A stretch of DNA of 64,000 nt, from the NCBI RefSeq assembly GCF_017639205.1, contig NZ_CP071139.1:868001-932000 (forward strand). Direction: 5' to 3'. Every line of letters begins with the position of its first letter. The stretch's first letter is position 1. The translations under genes were made by a program, and so were the position numbers. This document shows positions 8,331-16,515 of this stretch, one piece after another. Source of the stretch: Streptomyces nojiriensis (GTDB lineage: Bacteria; Actinomycetota; Actinomycetes; Streptomycetales; Streptomycetaceae). The notes under the pieces are model-generated. The model did not search any database and was not told the DNA's origin. It saw only the letters and a list, made by a program, of their open reading frames with translations.

Positions 8331-8638
8331 GGTGTGCCTCCTGTGGCGATGGTGCTCGGGTGTCCGTCGCTCACCCTGCGGGCAGCTTGTGGGGGTCCCC
8401 CGACGCTTCGGGTGTGCCGGTGGGCTGGGCCTTCGGCCCCGCTCTCGGGGACCGTGTCCCCGAGGACGTCGGCGATGCGCCCGACGATGGTGCGGTAGCT
8501 CCGTCCCGCAGGTTCGTCGGCCAAAGCGAGGTGGGGCAGCACTGCGAAGAGCACCGCGGTGAGGGCGAGGAAGAGAACGACCGAGGCGAGGGGTGCGCGG
8601 CAGCACCGGCCCCTGGCTGCCCGTCGGGTGGTGTTCAC
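8327..8638 (-). CDS. Small membrane protein of the ABC locus
   Basis: The 103-residue protein starts at GTG 8638, overlapping the preceding ATPase stop, and ends overlapping the permease start, so it is translationally coupled on both sides. It has a basic N-terminus, one hydrophobic helix (about residues 17-37, VVLFLALTAVLFAVLPHLAL), and a charged tail (RSYRTIVGRIADVLGDTVPE). It may be an accessory subunit or a signal-anchored peptide. The 15 bases GGAGGCACACCGTGA at its start recur exactly at the permease start. No family recognised. Confidence 0.65.
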   Translation of the reverse strand: MNTTRRAARGRCCRAPLASVVLFLALTAVLFAVLPHLALADEPAGRSYRTIVGRIADVLGDTVPESGAEGPAHRHTRSVGGPPQAARRVSDGHPSTIATGGTP

Positions 8639-9333
8639 GGTGTGCCTCCGTCCGGGTGCAGGTGGAGTCGTCCGTCGCGCATGGTCCAGTGAGTAGGAAG
8701 TCGCTCCCCGACGGCCTGGTCGTGGGTGCTCACGACCAGGGCCGCGCCGATCTCGTCCACCGCCGCCAGCAGGACGTCCACGACGTGGCGGCCCGTGGAG
8801 CGGTCGAGACGGCCGGTCGGTTCGTCGGCCAGTACGAGCCGGGGCCGGGAGGCCAGGACCCGCGCGACCGCGACGCGCTGTGCCTGGCCTCCCGAGATGT
8901 CGTCGGGCAGCCTGCCCGCGAGGTCGGCGACGCCGACGCGGTCCAGGGCTGCGAGCGCCCGTACCCGGGCACGGTCTGCGCTCTCGCCGGCCAGCACCAG
9001 CGGAAGGCCGGTGTTCTCGGCAACGTCCAGGGTGGCGATGAGGCTGGGGCTCTGGAAGACGACCCCGATGGCCATCGCCCTTGCCCGTACCCACGCCTTC
9101 GGGCCGACGCCATCCGCGTACCAGGGCCACACCACCTCGCCGCTGGTCGGCTGTTCCAGTCCGGCCATCAGGTGGAGCAGCGTGGACTTGCCCGACCCCG
9201 AGGGCCCCATGACGGCGATCCGGTCGCGGGTGTCCACCTGGCAGTTCGTCCCGTGTACGGCAACCACCGCGACGGGGCCCCGACCGTACGTCCGCCCGGC
9301 CTCCCGGCAGATGACGAGCGCCCGGCCGGTCAT
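8635..9333 (-). CDS. ABC transporter ATP-binding protein (MacB/LolD type)
   Basis: The 232-residue ATPase has Walker A GPSGSGKST near residue 43, a Q-loop (VVFQSPSL), signature DISGGQAQRVA, Walker B LVLADEP and a switch histidine in STHDQ. It belongs to the group that pairs with FtsX-type permeases. It overlaps the ATPase upstream and the small membrane protein downstream by four bases each. With the second ATPase it would supply the heterodimeric motor of the permease at 5670-8330. Confidence 0.92.
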   Translation of the reverse strand: MTGRALVICREAGRTYGRGPVAVVAVHGTNCQVDTRDRIAVMGPSGSGKSTLLHLMAGLEQPTSGEVVWPWYADGVGPKAWVRARAMAIGVVFQSPSLIATLDVAENTGLPLVLAGESADRARVRALAALDRVGVADLAGRLPDDISGGQAQRVAVARVLASRPRLVLADEPTGRLDRSTGRHVVDVLLAAVDEIGAALVVSTHDQAVGERLPTHWTMRDGRLHLHPDGGTP

Positions 9334-10028
9334 GCCCGGAGCCTGCCGTCGCGGAGGGTGAGGACTCGGTCGGCGCCCGCTAGGACGGCGGTGCTGTGGG
9401 TGACGAGCAGCACGCCCCGCCGTCCGTCGCTTCCTCGGGCCCTCAGCAGTTCCAGGATGCGGTGTTCGGTGCTCCCGTCGAGCTCTCCCGTGGGCTCGTC
9501 GGCGAGCAGCAGGTCCGGGTCGTTTGCCAGGGCCACGGCCAGTGCGGCGCGGGCCACTTCCCCGCCCGCCAGTTCGCGGGGCAGGGCGTGGGCCCGGCCG
9601 AGGAGGCCCACCTGGTCGAGGAGTACGTCGATGTCCTGTGCGGGGGTGCCGTGGCGGCCGGCAGCCGTGCGGGCGAGGCGGATGTTGCGTGCCACGTCGA
9701 GGTGGGCGATCAGGTTCTCCGTCTGGAGGAGGATGCCGATCCGTCGGGCCCGGATCCCGGCCCGCTCCGCCTCCGGGCGGTGGCTGATCCGCTCCCCCGC
9801 TATCCGTACGGACCCGCCGGCGGGCTCGTCGAGGCCCGCGAGGCAGGCCAGCAGTGTGGACTTCCCCGAGCCCGAGGGGCCGACCACGGCTACAAGCTCT
9901 CCGGGGGCCACGGTGAGGGACACTCCGCGCAGGGCGAGGGTCTCCTCTTCTCCGGCACGGTAGAAGCGGTACAGCTCGCGAGCGTCGAGGGCAGGTGCGG
10001 TGCCCGCACTGACCGTGCCCACGTCCAT
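9330..10028 (-). CDS. ABC transporter ATP-binding protein with degenerate signature
   Basis: This second ATPase (about 232 residues) has Walker A GPSGSGKST, Walker B DLLLADEPTGELD and a switch histidine in VTHST. Its signature reads ELAGGEVARAA in place of LSGGQ, and the Q-loop reads LLQTENL. The Ser-to-Ala change in the signature suggests one weakened ATP site in a heterodimer with the 8635-9333 protein. ATG 10028 overlaps the upstream lipoprotein stop (TGATG) and follows GAGGTGG; a start at 10037 is possible. Confidence 0.88.
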   Translation of the reverse strand: MDVGTVSAGTAPALDARELYRFYRAGEEETLALRGVSLTVAPGELVAVVGPSGSGKSTLLACLAGLDEPAGGSVRIAGERISHRPEAERAGIRARRIGILLQTENLIAHLDVARNIRLARTAAGRHGTPAQDIDVLLDQVGLLGRAHALPRELAGGEVARAALAVALANDPDLLLADEPTGELDGSTEHRILELLRARGSDGRRGVLLVTHSTAVLAGADRVLTLRDGRLRA

Positions 10029-10627
10029 CACCGCCACCTCAGCGAGTCGGTGACGGTCCGCCAGGGGTCGACGTTGTCGGCGTTGACCGGACCCGAGAGC
10101 GTGACGACGACGTCACGGCCCTGGTGGTGGAAGACGTACCGTTCGAAGGCGTCACGGACGGCCTTGCCCGTGACCGGGTCCGTCGCGGAATTGCCCTGGT
10201 AGGTGTACAGGACGGCGGTGCCGGCCTTGCGGCTGACTTCGGTGGCCTTGCCGGGTGCGAAGGCGGGGACGCTCCTGGCCAGAGAGGGTACGTCCCCCGC
10301 GGTCACCGAGGCCGTGGTGGGCGGGTGCGTGGCAGGGTGCTCGGACACCTCGATGCGGTTCAGCTTGTCGGTGAAGGTGGTGACGGGGCCCGCGGTGGTG
10401 CGCGCCCAGCCCTCGGGCACGCTGACGGTGAAGCCCGCGCCGCGCGGCTCGAAGGCCACATAGGCCTGGTTGTCGGGGATGTCTCCGGGCGGGTTGGACT
10501 CGGCGGGGGCGGGAAGCGGTGGATTCGGTCCGGCGGCCGTGGCGGAGCCGGACGCGCCGCATCCGGCGAGGACCGCGGTGAGGAGGAGGACTCCCGCACA
10601 GGGGACGAGTGTGCCGCGTACGTTCAT
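10028..10627 (-). CDS. Secreted lipoprotein of the ABC locus
   Basis: The 199-residue protein starts at ATG 10627, five bases after GGAGG. It has a lipoprotein signal (hydrophobic VLLLTAVLAGC, lipobox LAGC) followed by a Ser/Pro-rich linker and one globular domain (GFTVSVPEGWARTTAGP ... DPWRTVTDSLRWR) resembling small beta-rich lipoproteins such as LpqN/DUF-type stress lipoproteins. It is first in the operon with the two ATPases, permease and response regulator. It may act as the extracellular sensor or substrate-binding partner. Confidence 0.82.
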   Translation of the reverse strand: MNVRGTLVPCAGVLLLTAVLAGCGASGSATAAGPNPPLPAPAESNPPGDIPDNQAYVAFEPRGAGFTVSVPEGWARTTAGPVTTFTDKLNRIEVSEHPATHPPTTASVTAGDVPSLARSVPAFAPGKATEVSRKAGTAVLYTYQGNSATDPVTGKAVRDAFERYVFHHQGRDVVVTLSGPVNADNVDPWRTVTDSLRWR

Positions 10628-10739
10628 GACGGCCTCCGCGGGACGAGGTGTCTTCCACGCTAGGCAGCAGGAGGTGAAGCGCCGGGGCGGCATCGGTTAG
10701 ACGACGGCAAAACCGGGTGCCGGGCGCCATGATGGGCGC

Positions 10740-12032
10740 ATGAGGCAGCGTGTCGTGCGTGTCGCGGTGTCCGCCGTGCTGGTGGCCCTCGTCCTGCTGG
10801 CCGGGCCGCTCGCCTGGGTCATCCACCGGTCCTTCTTCGAGGACGAACGGGGCGCCCTGGAGCGCACGGCTCTGGCCGCGACGGTCACGGTGGGGCCGGA
10901 GTTCGCCTCCGGCGACGCACTCGAGCTGACACCGCCCAGACCGGGCGGGAAGCTGGGGGTGTACGACCTCGCATCGCGGCTGCGCGCGGGCAGCGGTGGA
11001 CCGGTCGCCGACCGGGTGACCCGTGAGGCTGCCGGAGGCAGGGCCGTCAGCGGCCGCACCGGGGCTGATCTGGTCGTCGCCGTCCCGGTGGTCTCAGAGG
11101 AGAAGGTGATCGCGGTGGTGCGGGCCACCGTCCCCGCGCGATCGGTCTGGACGCGGGTGCTGTGGGGCTGGGCGCTGCTCCTCGGAGTGACCCTTGCAGC
11201 GCTGGCCACGGCGGTCCTGGTGGCACGCCGACAGGCCCGCGCGCTGAGCACTCCCGTGGAGGCACTCTCCCGTACGGCCCGTGCGATCGCCGACGGCGAC
11301 CTCGGCGCCCGGGCAGCGCCCTGCGGGATCACCGAACTGGACCAGCTGGCGAACAGCCAGAACTCCATGGTCGAGCGACTGACCCAGCTCCTGCGCCGGG
11401 AGCGCGACTTCAGCGCCAACGCCTCGCACCAACTGCGCACTCCCCTGACCGGGCTGCAGCTCGGCCTGGAGGCCGCCCGGCAGCTCCCGCCGGGCTCGGA
11501 CCTGCGCCCCGCACTGCGCGAGGCTCTGGAGACGGCACGCCATCTGGAGGAGACCGTCGAGGAGGTGCTGCGGCTGGCCCGGTCCGGCACCGAGGACGAA
11601 CCCCCACTCCCCCGTGAGGCTCTCGTCCGGGTGCTGGAAAGGGCGGAGTCGCGCTGGCACGGTGCGCTCGCGGCCGCCGGCCGACGGCTGGAGGTCCGCT
11701 CGCAGCCGGGGGCCGGCTCCTTCGAGGTCCCCGGCCGCACCACGGCGCAGATCCTCGACGTCCTCATCGACAACGCCCTGCGCCACGGCCGGGGTGCGAC
11801 CTCGGTGACCGCCCGTGAGGCGGCCGGGGCGGTCGCGGTCGACGTGGCCGACGAGGGGACACTCACGCTCGACCCGGGGACGGTCTTCGCGCGCGGCGGC
11901 ACCGGCGGCTCCGGAACCGGGATCGGCCTGGCGGTGGCCCGGGAGCTCGCGGAGGCGGCAGGGGGCAGGCTGAGCCTGCGCGGCGCCGAGCCGACCACGT
12001 TCACCCTGCTCCTGCCCGGCGCGCAGGGCTGA
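10740..12032 (+). CDS. Sensor histidine kinase
   Basis: The 430-residue kinase has two membrane helices (about residues 8-28 and 140-162) around an extracellular domain of some 110 residues, a HAMP linker (TPVEALSRTARAIADGD), a dimerisation domain with phospho-accepting His230 in SANASHQLRTPL, an N-box (VLIDNALRHG) and a glycine-rich ATP lid (GGTGGSGTGIGLAVARE). It is divergent from the lipoprotein-ABC-regulator operon, and the 112-bp gap holds both promoters. Pairing with the 4909-5649 regulator is inferred from context. Confidence 0.9.
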   Translation: MRQRVVRVAVSAVLVALVLLAGPLAWVIHRSFFEDERGALERTALAATVTVGPEFASGDALELTPPRPGGKLGVYDLASRLRAGSGGPVADRVTREAAGGRAVSGRTGADLVVAVPVVSEEKVIAVVRATVPARSVWTRVLWGWALLLGVTLAALATAVLVARRQARALSTPVEALSRTARAIADGDLGARAAPCGITELDQLANSQNSMVERLTQLLRRERDFSANASHQLRTPLTGLQLGLEAARQLPPGSDLRPALREALETARHLEETVEEVLRLARSGTEDEPPLPREALVRVLERAESRWHGALAAAGRRLEVRSQPGAGSFEVPGRTTAQILDVLIDNALRHGRGATSVTAREAAGAVAVDVADEGTLTLDPGTVFARGGTGGSGTGIGLAVARELAEAAGGRLSLRGAEPTTFTLLLPGAQG

Positions 12033-12043
12033 CGTGCCGCCGT

Positions 12044-12060
12044 GCCCGGCTCAGCCGGGC
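12044..12060 (+). terminator. Terminator after the histidine kinase
   Basis: GCCCGGC TCA GCCGGGC forms a 7-bp stem 12 bases after the kinase stop. Confidence 0.5.
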
Positions 12061-12064
12061 TGTC

Positions 12065-12320
12065 CCGGACGGATCCGACGGCACGGGCGCGTCGGCGCGG
12101 CTCACCTGCAGGTATCCGACGAGCGCGGTGATCGGGACCAGCACAACGAGGCTGACCGGACCGGCCCCCGGCCGAGGCCGTCGCGCGTGGCGGGGACTCC
12201 CGTCCAGTCCGCGAACGAGGCGTCGAGCGGCCGGGGGAGGATGAAAGCGGCCTAGAACGCGGCCACCGTATTAAGCCCGAGGAAGCGGCGGCACAGCACC
12301 GGCAGGGGCGCTCATGCGGG
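12065..12320 (-). pseudogene. Decayed membrane protein, C-terminal remnant (COG4705-like)
   Basis: Reading the minus strand from about 12320 gives CRRFLGLNTVAAF, an in-frame TAG at 12251-12253, then AAFILPRPLDASFADWTGVP and, after a one-base frame change near 12170, GPVSLVVLVPITALVGYL. The pieces join into the C-terminal helices typical of uncharacterised membrane-anchored proteins of the COG4705 type (RPLGASFADW-like motif). There is no intact start. It is a dead fragment left between the kinase and the iron operon. Confidence 0.55.
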
Positions 12321-12341
12321 CCTCTGTGCGGACGCCGGAAG

Positions 12342-13187
12342 TCAGCCGGTCTTCGCCGCATTTTCCTTCGCACCGGCGGCGGGGGTGGTACTGCGCGCAG
12401 GTGCGAGGAAGAGGGCCATCACCGGAACGAGGTAGAGGCACCACACGGTGACCTGGAGTGCGGTCGGGTTGGGCTGGAAGTTGAACACTCCCTTGAGCAG
12501 GGTCCCGTACCAGCTGTCCGAGGGGATGGTCGTGCTGATGTCGAAGGCGAGGGTGTGCAGACCGGGCAGGAAGTCGCCCTCTTGGAGGTCGTGGAAGCCG
12601 TATGCGAGGACTCCTGCGGCGACGACGACCAGCATGGCACCGGTCCAGGTGAAGAACTTCGCCAGGTTGATCTTCAGCGCGCCCCGGTAGAACAGCCAGC
12701 CCAGCACCATCGAGGTCAGCAGCCCGAGCACCGCACCGACCAGGGGCCGAATGCCGTCACCGGTGGCTTGGACGGCCGTCCAGATGAACAGCGAGGTCTC
12801 CAGTCCTTCCCGGCCGACGGCCATGAAGGCGGTGAAGACCAACGCGCCGGTGCCCACGGCGAGCGCCGCGTCGAGCTGGCCCTGAAGCTCCGATTTCAGG
12901 TTTCGGGCAGTGCGCTTCATCCAGAAGACCATCCACGTCACCAGGCCGACCGAGATGATGGACAGGCTACCGCCGAGCAGTTCCTGGGCCTGGAAGGTAA
13001 GGGTGGAGGAGCCGAACTGGAGGGCGGCGCCGAAGCCCAGGGAGAGGGTGACGGCCAGGCCGATGCCGAGCCAGACGGGCGTGAGTCTGTCCTTGTGGTC
13101 GGTCTTGACCAGATAGGCGATGAGGATGCAGACGACGAGGCTGGCTTCCAGCCCTTCGCGGAGTCCGATCAGGTAGTTGCCGAACAC
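12342..13187 (-). CDS. efeU: EfeU/FTR1-type iron permease
   Basis: The 281-residue protein has about seven membrane helices and both iron-binding signature motifs, REGLEAS in helix 1 (near residue 9) and REGLETS in helix 4. These glutamates carry iron through the membrane in FTR1/EfeU permeases. GTG 13187 is chosen because the protein then opens directly into VFGNYLIGLREGLEAS, as in the family, and a GGAAGGAA site precedes it. It is the last gene of efeO-efeB-efeU, 22 bp after efeB. The operon imports ferrous iron, especially at low pH or aerobically. Confidence 0.93.
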   Translation of the reverse strand: MFGNYLIGLREGLEASLVVCILIAYLVKTDHKDRLTPVWLGIGLAVTLSLGFGAALQFGSSTLTFQAQELLGGSLSIISVGLVTWMVFWMKRTARNLKSELQGQLDAALAVGTGALVFTAFMAVGREGLETSLFIWTAVQATGDGIRPLVGAVLGLLTSMVLGWLFYRGALKINLAKFFTWTGAMLVVVAAGVLAYGFHDLQEGDFLPGLHTLAFDISTTIPSDSWYGTLLKGVFNFQPNPTALQVTVWCLYLVPVMALFLAPARSTTPAAGAKENAAKTG

Positions 13188-13209
13188 GGCGTGGGGTTCC
13201 TTCCGGTGG

Positions 13210-14499
13210 TCACGTGAACAGGGTCCGGCCCCACCAGTCGTCCTTGTCGCGGACGCCCGGCGGGACGGCGAAGACGGCCGAACCCACGTGCTGGATGTAT
13301 TCGTTGAGCGAGTCGTTCTTCGCCAGATTGCGCTGGATCGGGATGAAGCCCTTGCGGACGTCGCGCTGGTAGGCCAGGAAGAACAGGCCCGCGTCCAGGC
13401 GGCCCAGTCCGTCCGTGCCGTCGGTGAAGGAATAGCCGCGGCGCAGGATCGTCGCACCGTCGTTGGTGTCCGGGTGCGCGAGGCGCACGTGCGCCTCCGG
13501 CTTCATCGCCTTCAGGAACGGCTCTTCGCGCTCCTTGGACTTGCCGACCGGGGCACCTTCGCCCTTGTCGCGGCCGAAGATGTCCTCCTGCTCCTGGAGC
13601 GGGGTGCGGTCCCAGGTCTCGATGTGCATCCGGATCCGGCGCGCCACCAGGTACGAGCCGCCGGTCAGCCAGTCGCTGCCGTCGCCCGCGCCGACCCACA
13701 CGTGCTTGTCCAGGGCGGCCTTGTCGGTGCCGGAGATGTTCCGGGTGCCGTCCTTGAAGCCCATCATGTTGCGCGGGGTCTGCTCGTCGGGGGTGGTCGA
13801 CGAGGTCTTGCCGAAGCCGAGCTGCGACCAGCGCACGGCGACCTTGCCGAAGCCGATGCGGGCCAGCTGGCGGATCGCGTGCACGGCGACCTGCGGGTCG
13901 TCGGCGCAGGCCTGGACGCACAGGTCGCCGCCGGAACGGGACGCGTCGAGGTTGTCGCCGGGGAACTGCTCCAGGTCCACGAGGGCGACGGGGCGGCGGC
14001 CGTTGAGCCCGAAGCGATCTCCGGCAAACAGCCCCGGTCCGAAACCGATGGTCAGGGTGAGCCGGGAGGCTTTCAACCCCAGGGCCTCGCCGGTGTCGTC
14101 CGGCGGGGCCTCTGGCAGACCGCCGAAGCCGCCCTCACCCACCGGTAGCCCGGCCGTCATCAGCCGGGCGGCCGCAGTCCACTCCTTCAGGAGCTTGATC
14201 AGCTCCGCCCGGTCCTTCGTCTTCACGTCGAAGGCCGCGAAGTGCAGGCGGTCCTGGACCGGGGTGGCGATACCGGCCTGGTGCTCGCCGTGGAACGGCA
14301 CCGCCATCCCCATGGTGCCGGGGGCTGCGGGCTCGGAGTTCTGGCGCAGGATCGCCGCGGTGCCGCCGGCCGCGGCTGCACCGAGCGCGAGCCCGGCCCC
14401 GCCCCATGCCAACAGCGCCCGTCTCGAGGTGCCGCCGCCGGACGCGTCCGCGGTCGCGGCGCTGCCGCTCTGGACGGACTCCGGATCCGCTTCGGACAT
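13210..14499 (-). CDS. efeB: EfeB, Tat-exported Dyp-type haem peroxidase
   Basis: The 429-residue protein has a twin-arginine signal (SRRALLAWGGAGLALGAAAAG) and the DyP-peroxidase motif GFKDGTRN with its distal aspartate. The proximal haem histidine is probably in HVRLAHP, and an Arg-rich ILRRGYSF segment follows. In EfeUOB systems it acts outside the membrane, oxidising Fe(II) or processing haem to feed the permease. The ATG at 14499 follows GGGGAG at five bases; the adjacent GTG codon is too close. It lies 43 bp after efeO. Confidence 0.93.
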   Translation of the reverse strand: MSEADPESVQSGSAATADASGGGTSRRALLAWGGAGLALGAAAAGGTAAILRQNSEPAAPGTMGMAVPFHGEHQAGIATPVQDRLHFAAFDVKTKDRAELIKLLKEWTAAARLMTAGLPVGEGGFGGLPEAPPDDTGEALGLKASRLTLTIGFGPGLFAGDRFGLNGRRPVALVDLEQFPGDNLDASRSGGDLCVQACADDPQVAVHAIRQLARIGFGKVAVRWSQLGFGKTSSTTPDEQTPRNMMGFKDGTRNISGTDKAALDKHVWVGAGDGSDWLTGGSYLVARRIRMHIETWDRTPLQEQEDIFGRDKGEGAPVGKSKEREEPFLKAMKPEAHVRLAHPDTNDGATILRRGYSFTDGTDGLGRLDAGLFFLAYQRDVRKGFIPIQRNLAKNDSLNEYIQHVGSAVFAVPPGVRDKDDWWGRTLFT

Positions 14500-14542
14500 C
14501 ACTGCTCCCCTGCTTGCTTCTGGTCTGCCTGCTGTGCCCGGG

Positions 14543-15682
14543 CTACTTGGCGACTGCCGCCGCGAGCTTGGAGAGCGGTTCGGCGAGCGCGTTGACGCCG
14601 TCCGAGAGCTCCTTGCGCTGCTCCTCGGTGACCTTGTCGTACACGGTGAAGTCGTAGCCGGTCTTGTCCGCCCGGTACTTGTCCAACAGTGTGTTGATCG
14701 CGATGAACTGGGCGTCCAGGTTCTTGGCCAGCTCCGCGTCGTTCTTCACGGTGACGGGCTTCAGCAACTCGTAGACCTTCTCGGCGCCCTCGACATTGGC
14801 CTTGAAGTCGGCCAGGTCGGTGTGGCTGTAGCGGTCTTCCTCGCCGGTCACCTTGTTGCGGGAGACCTCGTCCAGCAGTTCCTTGGCGCCGTTGGCCATG
14901 GAGGTGGGGGTGATCTCAGCCGTGCCGACGCGCTTGTGCCACTCCGCGATGTCGGTGTCCAGCTGGGAGGCGAGGGCCTTCTCCTCGTCGCCGATCTTGT
15001 TGTCGGCCCACAGGGACTTCTCCAGCCGGTGCCAGCCGGTCCAGTTCTGACCGGGCTCCAGGCCGTCCTCACGAACGTCGGTCTTCGGGTCGATGTCACC
15101 GAAGGACTCGGCGACCGGCTCGGTACGCTCCCAGCCACGCCGCGAGGAGGCGAACGCCTGCTTCGCGGCTTCCACGTCCCCGGCGCGGACGGCGTCGGTG
15201 AAGGTCTTGACCGCGGGGAGGGACTCCTCGGCCTGCGCGAGCACGTAGCTGCGGTAGGCCGCGACAGCAGCGTCCAGTTCGGGGCTGCGCTTCTCACCGC
15301 CATTGCCCGTGGCCTTGACCTTGGTGCGGATGCCGTCACCCTTCATGCCGGGCTTGCAGGCGAACTCGTATTCGCCCGCCTTGATCTCGGCGGTGATGGA
15401 GGCCTTGGTACCCGGGCCGATGTTCTCGCGCTCGGCGACGATGCGGTCATCGGGGAAGAGCACGTACAGCTCCGTGACCTTGGATCCCTTGTTCTCCACC
15501 TGGATCGTCACCTTGCCCGCCGGAAAATCGGTCTTGGAGACTTCGCAGGCACTGTCGGACGCGGTCACCTGAAGGGCGCCGGCCGGGCTGCCATCGCTCT
15601 TCTGGGCGCAACCCGTGGCGGTGGCGGTGACTATCGCGAGACCGGCGGCCGCGAGAAGCGCCGAGCGGGCAGATGAAGACAT
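14543..15682 (-). CDS. efeO: EfeO, iron-binding lipoprotein with cupredoxin and M75 domains
   Basis: The 379-residue protein starts with a lipoprotein signal (lipobox ATGC). A cupredoxin-like domain follows (residues about 35-125, CEVSKTDFPAG ... YEFACKPGM), then a peptidase-M75/imelysin domain with the metal-binding HxxE motif in GWHRLEKSLW. EfeO captures iron at the cell surface and passes it to EfeB and EfeU. It is first in the operon. Its promoter carries a DtxR-type iron box at 15731-15749 and a BlaI-type palindrome at 15751-15768, so control by iron and by a BlaI repressor is likely. Confidence 0.93.
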   Translation of the reverse strand: MSSSARSALLAAAGLAIVTATATGCAQKSDGSPAGALQVTASDSACEVSKTDFPAGKVTIQVENKGSKVTELYVLFPDDRIVAERENIGPGTKASITAEIKAGEYEFACKPGMKGDGIRTKVKATGNGGEKRSPELDAAVAAYRSYVLAQAEESLPAVKTFTDAVRAGDVEAAKQAFASSRRGWERTEPVAESFGDIDPKTDVREDGLEPGQNWTGWHRLEKSLWADNKIGDEEKALASQLDTDIAEWHKRVGTAEITPTSMANGAKELLDEVSRNKVTGEEDRYSHTDLADFKANVEGAEKVYELLKPVTVKNDAELAKNLDAQFIAINTLLDKYRADKTGYDFTVYDKVTEEQRKELSDGVNALAEPLSKLAAAVAK

Positions 15683-15730
15683 GGGTACTCCCAGGCATGG
15701 CGGGACGGCAAAGCCGCGGCAGACCTTGGG

Positions 15731-15749
15731 TTAGGCAAGGCTGCCCTTT
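15731..15749 (-). promoter_or_regulatory. DtxR/IdeR-type iron box of efeO
   Basis: TTAGGCAAGGCTGCCCTTT matches 13 of 19 positions of the DtxR/IdeR consensus TTAGGTTAGGCTAACCTAA. It lies 49 bp upstream of the efeO start. Iron-bound repressor should shut the operon off when iron is plentiful. Confidence 0.75.
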
Positions 15750-15750
15750 C

Positions 15751-15768
15751 GTCTACGGCACTGTAGAC
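15751..15768 (-). promoter_or_regulatory. BlaI-type operator in the efeO promoter
   Basis: GTCTACGGCACTGTAGAC differs at one base from the operator at 17880-17897 upstream of the BlaI gene, and the symmetry extends one base further on each side. It abuts the iron box, so the efe operon appears to be a target of the 17923-18300 repressor. Confidence 0.75.
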
Positions 15769-15837
15769 GATGCCGGGCGATACGTCTGCCACCGGGGCGC
15801 AGCCTCGACCCCGCCTCACTTCGCCACGCACCACCCC

Positions 15838-16515
15838 TCACTCGACGGCCGCTCGGGACTTCCGATTTCTCCCGATCCAGGCCACCACGGCCATGGCCGC
15901 GGCGAGCCAGGTGAGGGCGTAGAGCCAGCCGCCGAGGACATCGGTGGGCCAGTGCACGCCGAGGTAGACGCGGGTCAGGCCGACCGTGACGGCCCAGCAG
16001 GCGAACAGGCCCCACCACAGCCGGGCAGCGGCCGGCGAGGCCGCGCGCCATACCGCCCAGGCCAGCAGACCGGCCACGAGCGCCGAGGTAGCGGTGTGGC
16101 CGGAGGGAAAGGAGAACCCGGACGCGTGCGTCACTCGGTCGGCAACGGGCGGGCGAGGCCGCGTCACGCTGTTCAGGACGGCGTAGCGCAGGCCCTGGGC
16201 CAGCAGCAGGAATCCGAGCGCACCCGCGGCCGTCAGCAGCCTGCCCCTGGCGCCCCTGCCCCATCCGGCGATGAGTCCGGCGGTCACGGCGCACAGGTAG
16301 GGGACGGGTCCGGTCCCGGTCGTGGTGACGCCGCGCGCGAGGGCGACCGCGACGGCGGGGCGGTGCCGTACCGACCAGCGGTGCACGCTCGCGTCGAATG
16401 GGTACGGGCTGCCATGGCGGGCTGCGACGAGCACGGTCAGTACGGCGAACAGCGCCGCGCACAGCCCTGCGGCCAGGCCCCAGCGGGTGGCTCGCGATGC
16501 GATGGGCGCCCTCAC
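15838..16515 (-). CDS. PAP2-family membrane phosphatase
   Basis: The 225-residue protein has about six helices and the PAP2 motifs: TRPRPP (motif 1, with Arg in place of the usual leading Lys), FSFPSGHT (motif 2) and TRVYLGVHWPTDVLGGW (motif 3, catalytic histidines). Such enzymes remove phosphate from phosphatidic acid or undecaprenyl pyrophosphate at the outer face of the membrane. It overlaps the next PAP2 gene upstream by four bases (ATGA) and is last in the dedA operon. Confidence 0.9.
   Translation of the reverse strand: MRAPIASRATRWGLAAGLCAALFAVLTVLVAARHGSPYPFDASVHRWSVRHRPAVAVALARGVTTTGTGPVPYLCAVTAGLIAGWGRGARGRLLTAAGALGFLLLAQGLRYAVLNSVTRPRPPVADRVTHASGFSFPSGHTATSALVAGLLAWAVWRAASPAAARLWWGLFACWAVTVGLTRVYLGVHWPTDVLGGWLYALTWLAAAMAVVAWIGRNRKSRAAVE

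Noticed and set aside
10697..12373. A 558-codon minus-strand open frame opposite the histidine kinase
   Set aside because: Its translation is Ser/Arg/Pro-rich without domains, a typical shadow of a high-GC gene; the plus strand encodes a complete kinase.
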